This document shows, piece by piece, positions 1-10,200 of a stretch of 27,501 nucleotides of DNA. Positions within the stretch are counted from its first letter, which is position 1, and every line of letters begins with the position of its first letter. Where the stretch lies: NCBI GenBank assembly GCA_000697455.1, contig JNET01032209.1, positions 1-27,501 of the forward strand, in the 5' to 3' direction. Source of the DNA: Basidiobolus heterosporus B8920. Its lineage: Eukaryota > Basidiobolomycota > Basidiobolomycetes > Basidiobolales > Basidiobolaceae. The translations under genes were made by a program, and so were the position numbers. The notes under the pieces are model-generated. The model ran no database searches. It was given only the letters and a program-made list of their open reading frames with translations, and was not told the DNA's origin.

Positions 1-662
1 GTAGTAACCAGCATAACGGGCAAGAACATGAGTGTCGTTTGAAAGACTACCCATTAACCAGTAAGCATAAGTTTGCAAAACGGCATCTACAAGACCATAG
101 CATAAATACAAAACAAACCATAAATCGAGCCATCTGTGAAGTCAATATCTTTAGGATGACTTTCCCGAGTATACTGTAGTTGCAAGGCGAGACCACCAGC
201 CCAACTGACTGTAGATAAAACAGCAACCACGCCCAGTCCATAGACTGCGCGAGAGCGACGACCGAGTTTGCTGTTATCTAACAACAGGCCCGTGCCATAT
301 GCACCAAGCATTTGGCTTGCCCAGTAGAAGGCGCTATTGAAAGAACGGGTACGGACATTAAATAGCACACCATTCACTGCACCAAATTGATACGAGTAAA
401 ACCAGTTGGAGGTGATGAACATGGGAAGAAGTAAGAGCATATTCTTGTTGGCAAAGAGCTTGAGAATTTCCTTGATTTCAGTACCAACATTTTCGTATTT
501 GGAGACTTGCACGCGAGAACCATCGTTACGGATCACTTTCTCCGGAGGGATTAACCCGAAGCCTAGACAAGCACCGATGATCATGAGAACCATGAGTACG
601 TAGTACGTGGCAGTACTAACGCTACCTCTATTTACCAAGGCAAAGTAAAAGCAATTAGACTA
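1..662 (-). pseudogene. UNC93-like MFS transporter, truncated and frameshifted copy
   Basis: The minus strand encodes the C-terminal half of an UNC93-like (DUF895, MFS-fold) membrane protein. It shares long stretches with the second copy at 26352-27501, for example FGAVNGVLFNVRTRSFN versus FGAINGVLFSVRSRSWN and GGLALQLQYTRE versus GGCLALQLQYTRE. The frame read from 638 to 87 then stops. The correct C-terminal continuation (WFVLYLCYGLVDAV ... YWLMGSLSND) lies in another frame from about 120 to 1, so there is a frameshift with small loss near 121-130. Upstream there is an in-frame TAG at 660-662. It could also be the end of an intron, but no N-terminal half is found before the tRNA at 1044. A weak match to the SYP region may lie at about 663-740 with roughly 17 residues missing after it. 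The left end runs off the window. I call it a pseudogene; a sequencing error could explain the frameshift but not the missing half. Confidence 0.8.
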
Positions 663-1043
663 CTTTGGAGGCTCGTACGAAATGGAGCTCTCCAGTTGGC
701 AGAACACTAAACAGTGACAAATCATGAGAATCTTAGACCATGTCCAAACGTGTAACATTAGGTACGCTTATTTTTACATGATTAAGCTAGATATTGTTAC
801 AAGAATTGTTACTAAATTATTCACTACTATAGTGCTACCTTGATAAAGGTGGACAATTCTGTTAGTGCTTCAATCGCTAGTAAGAATATGGATATCCATC
901 CAAATCGTGGCCATATTGCTTACAAATCCAAGTATAATTCAATGAGGAAGCTTTCATTAAGACACTACTTTAAACAAATCCTACGGAGCATTCATGATAC
1001 AAAGAGTGTGCGGAAGGCTTGTTCAAAATAGAAAAGAAGAAAT

Positions 1044-1115
1044 TGCCTACTGCCGGGATTGAACTGGCGACCTTCAGTTTACGAGACTGACGCGCTACCA
1101 CTGCGCTAAGCAGGC
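1044..1115 (-). tRNA. tRNA-Thr (anticodon CGT)
   Basis: Read on the minus strand, 72 nt fold into a full cloverleaf. The acceptor stem is 7 bp with one G-U pair, the D stem is GCGC/GCGC, the anticodon stem TCAGT/ACTGA is perfect, and the 7-nt loop CTCGTAA carries anticodon CGT (codon ACG). The T arm GCCAG-TTCAATC-CCGGC has one A-C mismatch. The discriminator base is A, CCA is not encoded and there is no intron. An oligo-T run for Pol III termination follows about 9 nt downstream (AAAA at 1032-1035 on the plus strand). The body, especially the anticodon stem and variable region, resembles eukaryotic elongator tRNA-Met as well, but the anticodon assigns it to threonine. Confidence 0.88.
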
Positions 1116-2122
1116 GAATACGTTTTTGATATTATTCAAACAAGTACTTTATTAGGAAGCGTCATATATCAAGAGGACTAGGAAATTTCAAGCAAGAGGA
1201 GTAGTGATTGACTGAGGAAGTGAATGTCTTTTTGAGTGAACGATACTAGGGCTTATATAGCATAGAACGTTTGTGAAGGTATAAGTCATTGTTGGGCAGA
1301 CTTCCTAACGGAGTAGGTAATGCATGCAATAAATAAAAGATCGATTGGATGGATAATTGTGTTCAATAGGGTTTTCGCCGATGGAAGGGTGTGTGGAGTT
1401 TTCGAGTGCTTAGAGGTTATACATGAATCGTGACATTTTAGTCGTTACTTATCTAAGGCACTAGTGCACGTCATTTACTTACTCGGCCAATCACCTCTCC
1501 TCTTGAATGAACTTTCCTAGTCTTCTTAATACCTGACGCTTTCTGATCAATTGCCTTTCCGAAACGTAACATTTTGTTATGCTCTTGGGATTATTTATCG
1601 TCTATGGACAATGGTTTTTCCTAAGAGGAGTCGATTAATAGTTTCCTTCCTTGAATCTTGTCCTTATTTCGAAGTGTTTCCTGACAGTTGACTTCCTCAA
1701 TATAATCTTCTAAGCATATAGGAGCTCTTATATTGTGTCATCCTACTTATGTGATGTTTAATTTTATCTCTGTGTCCTGTTTAGCAGTGTACCCGTTTTT
1801 CACAATGGTTGAAGAATTATGAGTCTAGAGTTTCTGAAAAAGCCAGTTGTCTCTCAATTCCTAAACTGTTAATATTGTATGGCTTTTAACCTACATTAAG
1901 CATAAATATCCATACTACACGAGTGAACACAGGATTGGCACTGTTCGAATGTGAGTCGGAACTTCACAGTCAATTATTGTAGTTTGAATCCATATATAGT
2001 TTCTATTGTATTTGTTCTAATGATATGATGGGATGCTGTGGTATTCAAATATTACTTCTAACTAAATATACATTAATATTAAAGCAACTATTAAATACAC
2101 TATGCTAACTTGATGTAGATAT
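1116..2122. other. Intergenic, no gene seen
   Basis: About 1 kb between the tRNA and the aquaporin remnant. It is AT-rich with stops in all frames and I see no conserved protein fragment. The portion next to 2123 may once have held the missing C-terminal half of the aquaporin, but I could not recognise a second NPA box there. Confidence 0.5.
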
Positions 2123-2641
2123 TTAAGCCAAGTGGACACAGATGAGGCCAAAGACCTTTTGCTGTTTAGGATCAATAGCGGTTCCCCAGGTTATCCACAC
2201 ATACGACCAACTCAAGAAGAACTCTAAACAGAAAGCGTAGCCGAGTGTGGCATATTCAGGATCCTAGCTTGGTTGCTTCGGTAATGGCTGGACCACAAGC
2301 CGCATGAAGTAAAGCACCTCCAAGAATAGCACCAACGCAGTGCATAAGCAAATAAATAATGATATGAGGGACGGAGCAAAGGCAAGTGAAGATAGCGGAC
2401 CAAGTAACCATAGGGTTGAAATTCGCACCAGATACTGAAGCGGAATCCATAATGAAGAGGGTACTGGTAACACAAACTTCCAAGCTAACATTAAGGGAAA
2501 CAATCGGACTACCAACATTAACAGCCCAAACAGTAATACCACAGGAAACCAATACGTATAAAGCCATCAAGAACAATTCGTGCGCGCCAGAGTGTCAAAC
2601 TGTTGGGTTACGAAATTCTGATCAATCGAATATTTGGGCAT
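2123..2641 (-). pseudogene. Aquaporin (MIP family) pseudogene
   Basis: Three minus-strand frame segments read in order as a major intrinsic protein. The first starts at ATG 2641-2639 (MPKYSIDQ...FDTLAR). The second begins with ELFLMALYVLVSCG after a 2-nt excess in the CG-rich stretch around 2580-2585. It carries the first pore box as SGANFNPMVTW, where the usual NPA is NPM, and continues to AITEATKLG. The third begins DPEYATLGYAFCLEFFLS after another frame change near 2266-2268 and ends at a TAA (2125-2123) after FGLICVHLA. That order (helix, NPA box, helix, LEFFL helix, AID loop) is the standard aquaporin layout. The C-terminal half with the second NPA box is absent. Two frameshifts and a lost half mean it cannot make a working channel. 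Confidence 0.85.
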
Positions 2642-2652
2642 AGGCCAAATAA

Positions 2653-2922
2653 TCCTCATCAGGATGGAACTCAGGTCCTGTGAGGAATAGCATTAAGAGA
2701 GGCTTGGGTACTGGGCCAAATAGTGGACAGCATGGTGGTGATTATGGGAGAAACCATGAAGGTAGTAGTGGTGGTAACAGTTGACAGAATAGCAGATAGG
2801 GAGATCTCAACACTGGAAGTAATGCGGATTGTAATGGTTATGGTAGACTTGAGAGAAACCACACTCTAACCCATCTTTAGTGCTTTACTAGATGGTTTGC
2901 TCACAGAGGTTATGGTGGCTAA
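2653..2922 (+). pseudogene. Possible decayed Gly/Asn-rich protein C-terminus
   Basis: One plus-strand frame stays unusually rich in Gly, Asn, Ser and Arg (GPNSGQHGGDYGRNHEGSS at about 2719-2775) and ends in RGYGG then TAA at 2920-2922. It is broken by in-frame TGA at 2782, TAG at 2797 and TAG at 2878. The composition and the terminal GYGG resemble the tails of glycine-rich RNA-binding proteins, but no RNA-recognition motif is visible upstream. This could be chance composition in a GGT-rich stretch. Confidence 0.3.
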
Positions 2923-3240
2923 GTACTGTAAAGTAGGATTTCAATGATGTTCTTCATTGTACCAATAGTGTTAGGTTTAGGAATTAGTCAGATAGCTCAG
3001 CTGGTTTGGATGAGCAGAGCAGAATTGGCTTCCTAGCCACGGTGAAACCCTGAGTTAAGATGAGGGATCTGGCCTTTCTGGTACAGAAGTAAAATGAACC
3101 TCACGTTTGAAACCTGACCTATTTCACCAATTGGTCTGTATCGGAACTACTCAATGTTTTGGTTCCGAACTAACCAGTCATAAATGTGGTTCTGGCTCCA
3201 AAATACCTTGTTCATGATCTAACGTATCCAGTGGTTAACG

Positions 3241-3264
3241 GTTGGGCCAATGGTTGGGCCAATG
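3241..3264 (+). repeat. Two exact tandem copies of a 12-bp unit with CCAAT boxes
   Basis: The unit GTTGGGCCAATG occurs twice head to tail (3241-3252 and 3253-3264). Each copy carries a CCAAT pentamer (3247-3251 and 3259-3263), about 280 bp before the sugar transporter start. Paired CCAAT boxes are typical targets of the HAP/NF-Y complex in fungi; the regulatory role here is inference. Confidence 0.6.
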
Positions 3265-3464
3265 GTTTAATCTTGGTCTTCATAAACTGGTCACTTGACC
3301 CCACATTCGGTAGCCTATTCAAGGCCTAAATTACTGGTTGGATTGGAAGTAGTATTGGTCTTAGGGTAATGGTAACTTTACATTTACCCGTGCAGTGTGA
3401 TGTTAGTAAAATAATAGCTTTTATATACCGGTGACCGAAACGGTGCCGATCGCCAAGACAGGCC

Positions 3465-3471
3465 TATAAAT
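3465..3471 (+). promoter_or_regulatory. TATA box of the sugar transporter gene
   Basis: TATAAAT sits 75 bp upstream of the ATG at 3540, a usual spacing for a fungal core promoter. The leader between them has no ATG that would compete. Confidence 0.65.
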
Positions 3472-3539
3472 ACCTTTGTTCGCGTAACTCGTAAGTACTC
3501 ACTCATCCCAGATTTTTTGAGTTCACAAAATCAACATCT

Positions 3540-4997
3540 ATGCTCGGTCACTCTACCAAAGAGGCAAAGAACTCCTTTGATTCGTTGCAGGCTGGTTTCA
3601 CCACATATACAGTTCTGTGTGTCTGCATTGCTTGCCTAGTGTCTTTTAACAATGGCTGGAATACTTCTGATACCAACATCATACAATCTTCTATGATCGA
3701 CTGCGAGAATCCAGATGAAAAAGTTCACGGATTTCCTCGCTGCTTCCCAATGGGTAACTGGCTGCTAGGCTTTGCAGTGAGTAGTTTCTCCATCGGTGGA
3801 GCTATCGGTGGGCTCTCTGCTGGCTGGTCCCAGGCCAGGTTTGGCCGCCGTAATTCCCTACTTTTCAATAATTTCTTCTTCATCCTTGGTGCGCTATTAC
3901 TAGGTCTTTCAAAGAATAAAGGAATGTGGATCGTTGGGCGTTTCTTCACCGGTATTGGCTCAGGGTTTGGAACCGTTGTTCTTCCGACATACATTGGGGA
4001 GGTATCCACTACTAGAGTCCGTGGTGCCTATGGTGCGATGACTCAGCTTACATGTGTCATTGGCCAGTTAGTTACTCAAGCCGCCGGTCTTGGTCTATCT
4101 AGTCGTGCTGGTTGGCGTATCTGTATGAGTTTAACCGGTGTAGTTGCTCTGTTACAACTTGTCACATTATCGTTCATCACCGAAACTCCTCGTTACTACA
4201 TGTCGAAGGACCGTGTTGACGATGCGGAGAAATCTTTACTCAAGCTTCGCAAAGGCATGGATATTAGCAGGGAGCTCCAGTTGATGGCAGATGCCCGAGC
4301 CCAGGCTAGATCTCATGGTGGCAAAACATCGCTTATGGACGGTTTTAGATACATTCTTCATGACCGACTAACTCGGAAGCATGCTTTCATGTGTATGTTC
4401 TTAAGCATAATCCAGCAGCTTTGCGGTATCAACGGGATCATGTACTATTCTACTGCCATCTTCACATCCATTTATGGTAACAGGACTGCCCAATATCTTA
4501 CCGTGGGTGTTGGGGCCATAAATCTATTGGCCACTATTGTTACTATTCTTTTGATTGATCGTGTAGGAAGAAAGTTCCTAGTACTTCTCAGTCTTGCTGG
4601 GATGGCTGCGTTCAACGTTCTTATGGTGATCGGTATTCAGTGTAATGACTCTGGGCTCGTTATCCTCGGTCTTTTTGCATTCGTTGTATCTTTTGCCTTG
4701 GGGATGGGTCCGATTCCTTTTTTGATTATATCTGAGCTGATTCCTACCAGAGCGGTCTCTACTGTTGCCTCATGTGCTCTTGGACTTAACTGGTTCGGAA
4801 ACTTTGTTGTGGGCTTTTTCTTCCCATCGCTAAAGGAAACAATGCACGGTTATGTCTTTTTCATTTTTGTTGGTTGTTGTATTGCCGGGTTCATTGGAGT
4901 TCTCTTCTTCTTACCTGAAACGAAGGGCCGCAGTATTGAGGAAATTACCGGGCATTCCGATACAGAGGTTAACCCTGCAGTTACGAACGAGCTTTAA
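3540..4997 (+). CDS. MFS sugar transporter (sugar porter/GLUT-like)
   Basis: A 485-aa single-exon protein with 12 likely membrane segments, predicted to move hexose across the plasma membrane. Sugar-porter signatures appear in order: RFGRR (100-104) between helices 2 and 3, RFFTGIGSGF (134-143), YIGEVSTTRVRG (151-162), TETPRYY at the end of helix 6 (214-220), the long cytoplasmic loop, QQLCGINGIMYYS (292-304) in helix 7, DRVGRK (340-345), GPIPFLIISEL (390-400) in helix 10, and PETKGRSIEEI (459-469) after helix 12. Two canonical prolines are replaced by Thr (the ExxP position at 157 and the PESPR-like motif at 214). Near 61-70 there is a short extracellular segment with Cys. The gene is intact, with a TATA box and CCAAT pair upstream. 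Substrate cannot be named from sequence. Confidence 0.93.
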   Translation: MLGHSTKEAKNSFDSLQAGFTTYTVLCVCIACLVSFNNGWNTSDTNIIQSSMIDCENPDEKVHGFPRCFPMGNWLLGFAVSSFSIGGAIGGLSAGWSQARFGRRNSLLFNNFFFILGALLLGLSKNKGMWIVGRFFTGIGSGFGTVVLPTYIGEVSTTRVRGAYGAMTQLTCVIGQLVTQAAGLGLSSRAGWRICMSLTGVVALLQLVTLSFITETPRYYMSKDRVDDAEKSLLKLRKGMDISRELQLMADARAQARSHGGKTSLMDGFRYILHDRLTRKHAFMCMFLSIIQQLCGINGIMYYSTAIFTSIYGNRTAQYLTVGVGAINLLATIVTILLIDRVGRKFLVLLSLAGMAAFNVLMVIGIQCNDSGLVILGLFAFVVSFALGMGPIPFLIISELIPTRAVSTVASCALGLNWFGNFVVGFFFPSLKETMHGYVFFIFVGCCIAGFIGVLFFLPETKGRSIEEITGHSDTEVNPAVTNEL

Positions 4998-5884
4998 TTC
5001 ACTTATCCGTAAGAGTAAAGCTATATAATACAAAATAATTGCTCTGCTTAGTAAATAAATACTATATATGTTTGTATACCTAATCTTATGTACACTGTAG
5101 AGTATTTTGATAATTGGTTGCTTTGAACGCGTATATGTACGTATACGTGACTGTGATGGTATATTTTATTGGCGGGAGTCAGTGCACCAATGACGCTCTT
5201 CAACCCGGTCAAGAGACTACCTATTTCCAATAATTTGTGGCAAGAACTTCATAAAGTATCTGAAGGGTTCTGTAAGATTCAACATACGAATGAATGTATA
5301 TGTACCTCAACTGTAACATTTAGTTCCACAATAGTTTTCACATCTGTCAGATACACAGTATAAATGCCGCCATAATGATATTCTCATTGCATGAATTATG
5401 ACAAATGCATAGTCTACTTAGTTGAGCTTCGGTGTTCTGCCAGGTTATACCAATTGCTCAGTTATGTACAATCAATATATGTTGACTCTTATCACATAAT
5501 TCGGCCCGTAATTCCATCTCACACTTAAGTATCCCCCTATCTGGATACTGACCCTAATTTGTGACTTGTACTTGAATTGAAAAGATATATGCTCATCAGT
5601 TGCGCTTTCTATAAATGGAGGAGGGGGAAATCCCATTTCCTAGTGAACAGAGGGTGAGCAAATTTCTAAAAATATGCTTTGTTTGATACTGAGCTCAAAA
5701 AACCCGAGTAACACGAATAATTAAATGAGCAACGGTTGGAGAGTGGCTTCCTCTATTGTCATGGTAAGTGAGGAATCATGATACTTGTAACGTATCATAG
5801 CATCCTTGATTCTTGTATTCATAATCTCCTTTATTGGGTTTGAACTTACTCCTATATAAAACGACATGAGGATACATTCGCTAA
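4998..5884. other. Intergenic, possible remnants only
   Basis: About 0.9 kb between the sugar transporter and the carboxypeptidase remnant. It is AT-rich with only short frames. A short match (WRVASSIV near 5738-5761) followed by GTAAGT at 5764-5769 could be an earlier exon of the carboxypeptidase, but this is too weak to annotate. Confidence 0.4.
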
Positions 5885-6387
5885 AAGAACCTTACAACCT
5901 CTGTTCAAGCATTTCTTAACCTCTTTTTGTAAGCCTACTCCAAACATCGAAAGCTCGATTTCCACGTCACAGCAGAATCGTACGGCAGCTACTATGTCCT
6001 TTCAGTTGGGGATACCAGCTACCAATCCAATAAGCAAGCAAATAAGGAGTTAGATAAAATCAATCTGAAGAGCATTGCGGTTGGAAATGGGTTGATCAAT
6101 CCTTTGAAACAATAGAAGTACTACTCGAAGATGGCGTTCAATTCGGCATACACGGCTATCTTTAAATGAAGTACGTGCTCCCAAATGTAAGCAAATGATA
6201 TTCGAATGCAATTCTTACTGCGATCCCCACACATGTTCTACTGCTTTGAATTATTGCGAACAAATCCTGGACAAATTCGACTTTCTTGAGAGTTTTCGGA
6301 GCTGGTCATATGGTTCCCTATAATCAACCAGAGAATGCACCAAATATGATTAGCCGTTCGCTTAGCCGATTATGTAAGCTCACTTGA
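5885..6387 (+). pseudogene. Serine carboxypeptidase (CPY/S10 family) pseudogene
   Basis: Pieces of a vacuolar carboxypeptidase Y-type protease lie in order on the plus strand. The frame with VQAFLNLF, then LDFHVTAESYGG (equivalent of the GESYAG nucleophile motif, with the serine still present), then INLKSIAVGNGLINPL, is interrupted by TAA at 5930-5932, TAG at 6113-6115 and TGA at 6167-6169. After a one-base shift the next frame gives the Cys-rich part CKQMIFECNSYCDPHTCSTA. A further shift with a jump of roughly 200 residues leads to GAGHMVPYNQPENAPNMI, which contains the catalytic histidine. The stretch that would hold the catalytic aspartate is missing. It ends at TGA 6385-6387. Multiple stops, two frame changes and the internal deletion make it non-functional. 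Confidence 0.87.
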
Positions 6388-7272
6388 TTAACTTTGATGT
6401 AGTTTAATAGTGGTTGTGAGATTACCTGTCATTAAAGACTGCATAAATCCGTACTCGTTTAACCTCATGACTCCTTTACCATTTTTTGTTGAACGTGTGA
6501 TGTTCCTGAATGTATCTCAGACTAATACAGTACGTAATAAGACCATATGCTTGTATGCTGATCTTCATATATGGATTCACCCGACGATCATACAGGGCTG
6601 AAAAAGTTTGTGCATTAGGCGGTTATACTTCCGGCAGGGACTGCATTTTCCTCAGAATATCTAGAACCGCATCCGTGATTTACGAGTAACAGGAAGAGTA
6701 ACAGGAAATTACGAGCTAATCCTATTTTGTTTGGAGGATCGCCCTGAACCCCTTTATATATAGAATATATGGAATGTTGCTAGCCTTAGTAGAATGATTT
6801 CTTCGAGTCTACCAATAACTCAGCCCCATTAGGCAGTTTTCGATCGGGTACTTTTGTAAACGGACAAGCTCAGAATATGAAATTCACAGGACATACTGCA
6901 TTTAATGAATGCGGCCGTTGTTGAAATCTCTACATTCATATCCGACCCCCCTATTGTTCCTTTTTCCATCCCTTGATGTCTGCTTCGCATCAGTTTTGAA
7001 ATAAGCTTACTGTGGTGCATTGGTCTGAAGCCCCTCATCAAGCTCACGTTTATAACTCTCGAGTATCTACAAATATAGTGGCCACTTAGACTATCTTCAT
7101 TTCTTTGCTGTCAACATACGAACGAATATCTGGACATGCTTTTTTAATTACCTAGAAAACCTGTAAGTTATACTCCGCTTGAGCTGTGAATTTGAAGGAA
7201 ATTTCCCTTTTACAATATGTCTAACAAGCTTCGATCCTAGAATACATACACAACCCTATACGTTCAACAAAA
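6388..7272. other. Intergenic, upstream of the chitin synthase
   Basis: About 0.9 kb with two short frames (63 codons at 6410-6601 plus, 72 codons at 6829-7047 minus) that I do not recognise and do not annotate. The part next to 7273 presumably holds the promoter; the start codon has A at -3. No clear TATA box is seen. Confidence 0.4.
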
Positions 7273-10200
7273 ATGCCACAAGCCACTACATCAAAACCCG
7301 AGGATCTAGTCTCCATATCCAACATATCTTCTGATGAAATTGCTTCAATACTATACGATCGATACCAGAATGATGTTCTATATACGCGGATTGGAGCCAA
7401 AGTGCTAATAGCTCTTGCTTCCACAAAGATAGATGAGCCTCAAACTTCCAATGAGTTGGTCAAAAAATATCTAGACGATTACAAGTGCATTGGGAATCGA
7501 CACACCCCAATAGAACCTCATATTTTTCAAACGGTTGCCGATGCTTATTTGAATATGAGGCGTACCGGATTTGACCAAACAATCATTTTGAGGTATGTTA
7601 AATCATGTTCACGATAGCCATCACATACTAAATGGAACTGGATTTAGTGGTGAATCAGGAAGTGGTAAATCGTACACAAAAATGCTGGCATTTCGCATGC
7701 TGTTAGGGCTCCGTGAATCCTCAAAAAAAGAGTCTTATTTGATAAATCAAATAACAAATGCTACCGACATATTGGAAGCCTTTGGAAATGCGCAAACCAC
7801 TCATAATGAAAATGCCTCTCAGTTTGGAAACTACACAGAAATTCAGTTCAATGAGCGTGGTAGAGTCATTGGTGCAAAGATTATGGATTATATGCTAGAG
7901 AAATCCAGATTAACCACAGGTTCGAAGGAGCAAAAGAATTTCCATATTTTTTATTACCTTCGCGGCGGAGCAACCCCGGAAGAGAAGACCCAACTACAAC
8001 TAAATGAGAACCTCTCTTTCAGTTACCTGAATTCCGAGATTCTTGGAAGCAACAGCAGTAGCGCCCGTTACAATCCAGAAAACTTCTCCCGTCTAAGGAA
8101 AGCCTTCAAATCGTTGGGTTTGAATAGAAAGTATCAAGGCCAGATATTTCGACTACTGTCGGCTATATTATATTTGGGAAACGTTACATTTGTGAATCAT
8201 CCAACAAAGATTAGTGAACCCGCCTCAGTAAAGAATGTTGACTCACTCGAGATCGCCGCGAACTTTTTGGGAGTTGAACCTGCATCTCTGGAGGCTGTAC
8301 TCATCAACAAAACCCAGCTAATTAATGGAGAGATATGTACGATATTCCTAAATTCCAATCAAGCCGAGTCCCAACGAGATATTCTAGCGCGATCCTTGTA
8401 CTCCCTACTCTTTAGCTGGCTAGTGGAATTTCTGAACACAAAGCTATGCTCTGAAAGTCAGAACAATTTTATTGGTTTCGTAGACTTATTGGGACAACAA
8501 TCCTTTTCGGTCAATGGCTTTCAGGAGTTTTGTGTGAATTTTGCAAATGAACGTTTGTTTCACTATTGCACTCATTACCTATTGGAATACGAAGCCGAAG
8601 AATATGTCGAACAAGGAATTACCGCCATACCAAACGTAAACTTCGTTGATAATACCCCTTGTTTGTATTTGTTTATGAAGCCACAGATTGGCTTGTTTGC
8701 TCTTTTGGAAAAACAGACTATCAAAAAGCAAGTTGACAAAACCGACGAAGAAGTCTTACAAGCCTTCACAAACAGCAATCAGGACCATCCGAACTTTACT
8801 ATTCCACAAGAGCACTCTCATAGTGACTTTGTTATCAATCATTATTCTGGACCGGTAAAATATGGAATTACCGGGTTTCTTGAAAAAAACACCGAATTCA
8901 TTGGCCCAGATTTTGTTGGACTATTCAAAGGAAGCGCAGAATTTCAGGCTACAACGAATTCTTTCGTATCTGGCCTTTTCACTGAAAAATCCGTAACTTA
9001 TGAAAGCCACCCAAAAAATGAGAAGGCCATCATTGCCGCGCAGCAACCTGTAATACCCAGACGACAACCTTCTTTGCGTAAACCACGAAAGCCGGATGTT
9101 GAAAAAAGCGGCAAAAAAGTGACTTGTATTGCTTCACAATTCCAAGGTGCACTTAGCGAATTAATAGAGTCACTAAAAGAGACTGAGCCGTGGTTTGTGT
9201 TTTGCATAAATCCTATGGATGGGTTTTTGCAAGAAGCCGTCGCGGATTCTGCAATGATCAAAAAGCAAGTTTCTTACTTGGGGTTGGCTAAAATCGCTGA
9301 GAAGAAGCAGGTAGAATTCACTTCTGCTATGACTCAAGAAGAGTTTGCTAAACGTTACGAAGAGGTTCTGACTATAGCTGGAGTTAATGTCATTCCTGAT
9401 TTAAGACAAAAATGTCTGTCTATGAAGCATGTCTATGAATGGAGCGATAAAGAGATGGCAGTAGGGAAAAGTAGAGTTTATCTGTGTCATGAAGTTTGGA
9501 GAGAACTCGAAGACTCTCTGCGTGCTAAAGAAACCGAAAACAAACAACGCAGAAGAGCCCACGATTCCCAAGCAGTTACACAACTTCACGATGTGACTGA
9601 ATCGCAGTACGACCCACGCGCCACCAAATATACCTCAAGTTATTCATATGCTCAGAGTTACATACCATCACCTTCAGTGGGTCAACAATCGTTGCGTAAC
9701 GCACATGGCGACAGCAGATCCTTTTACAGTGACGATGATTATTTCGAAAGAAGCGGAAGCGAATCAGTGGTGGAATCTGAGATGTTTCCCTCCTCTAAAG
9801 AAAATTTACGAAGTACTGAATGGAAAAAGGGATATACATTGGATATTGAGCCTGTTGAAGAGCAAGATATAATCTCAAGCCAGCGAAAACGATGGCTATG
9901 TTGCACCTGGGGGCTTACATGGTGGGTTCCTACGTTCTGCCTAAAAGCATGTGGAAAGATGAAGCGGCCTGATATCCAAATTGCCTGGAGAGAGAAGACT
10001 GCCTTGTGTATCATTATCTTTCTTTTGTGTCTGTTCGTCCTTTTTTTCCTGATTTTCTTTGGGCAAATTATCTGTCCTAGACAATACGTTTATTCTGAGA
10101 ACGAATTGAGTGCGTACAATACCAAAGATACCCCTTTTGTGTCTATTCGAGGCGAAGCTTTTACGTTAAAAGACTTCAATCACCGCGGCGTAACTAGTGA

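Noticed and set aside
840-1031. 63-codon plus-strand frame
   Set aside because: No recognisable similarity and no supporting context; typical chance frame length.
2985-3070. tRNA-like stretch with AGCTCAGCTGGT and a CCT-like anticodon arm
   Set aside because: No consistent acceptor or T stem and no B box; at best a tRNA-derived fragment.
6829-7047. 72-codon minus-strand frame
   Set aside because: No recognised domain, no promoter seen, no homology I can name.
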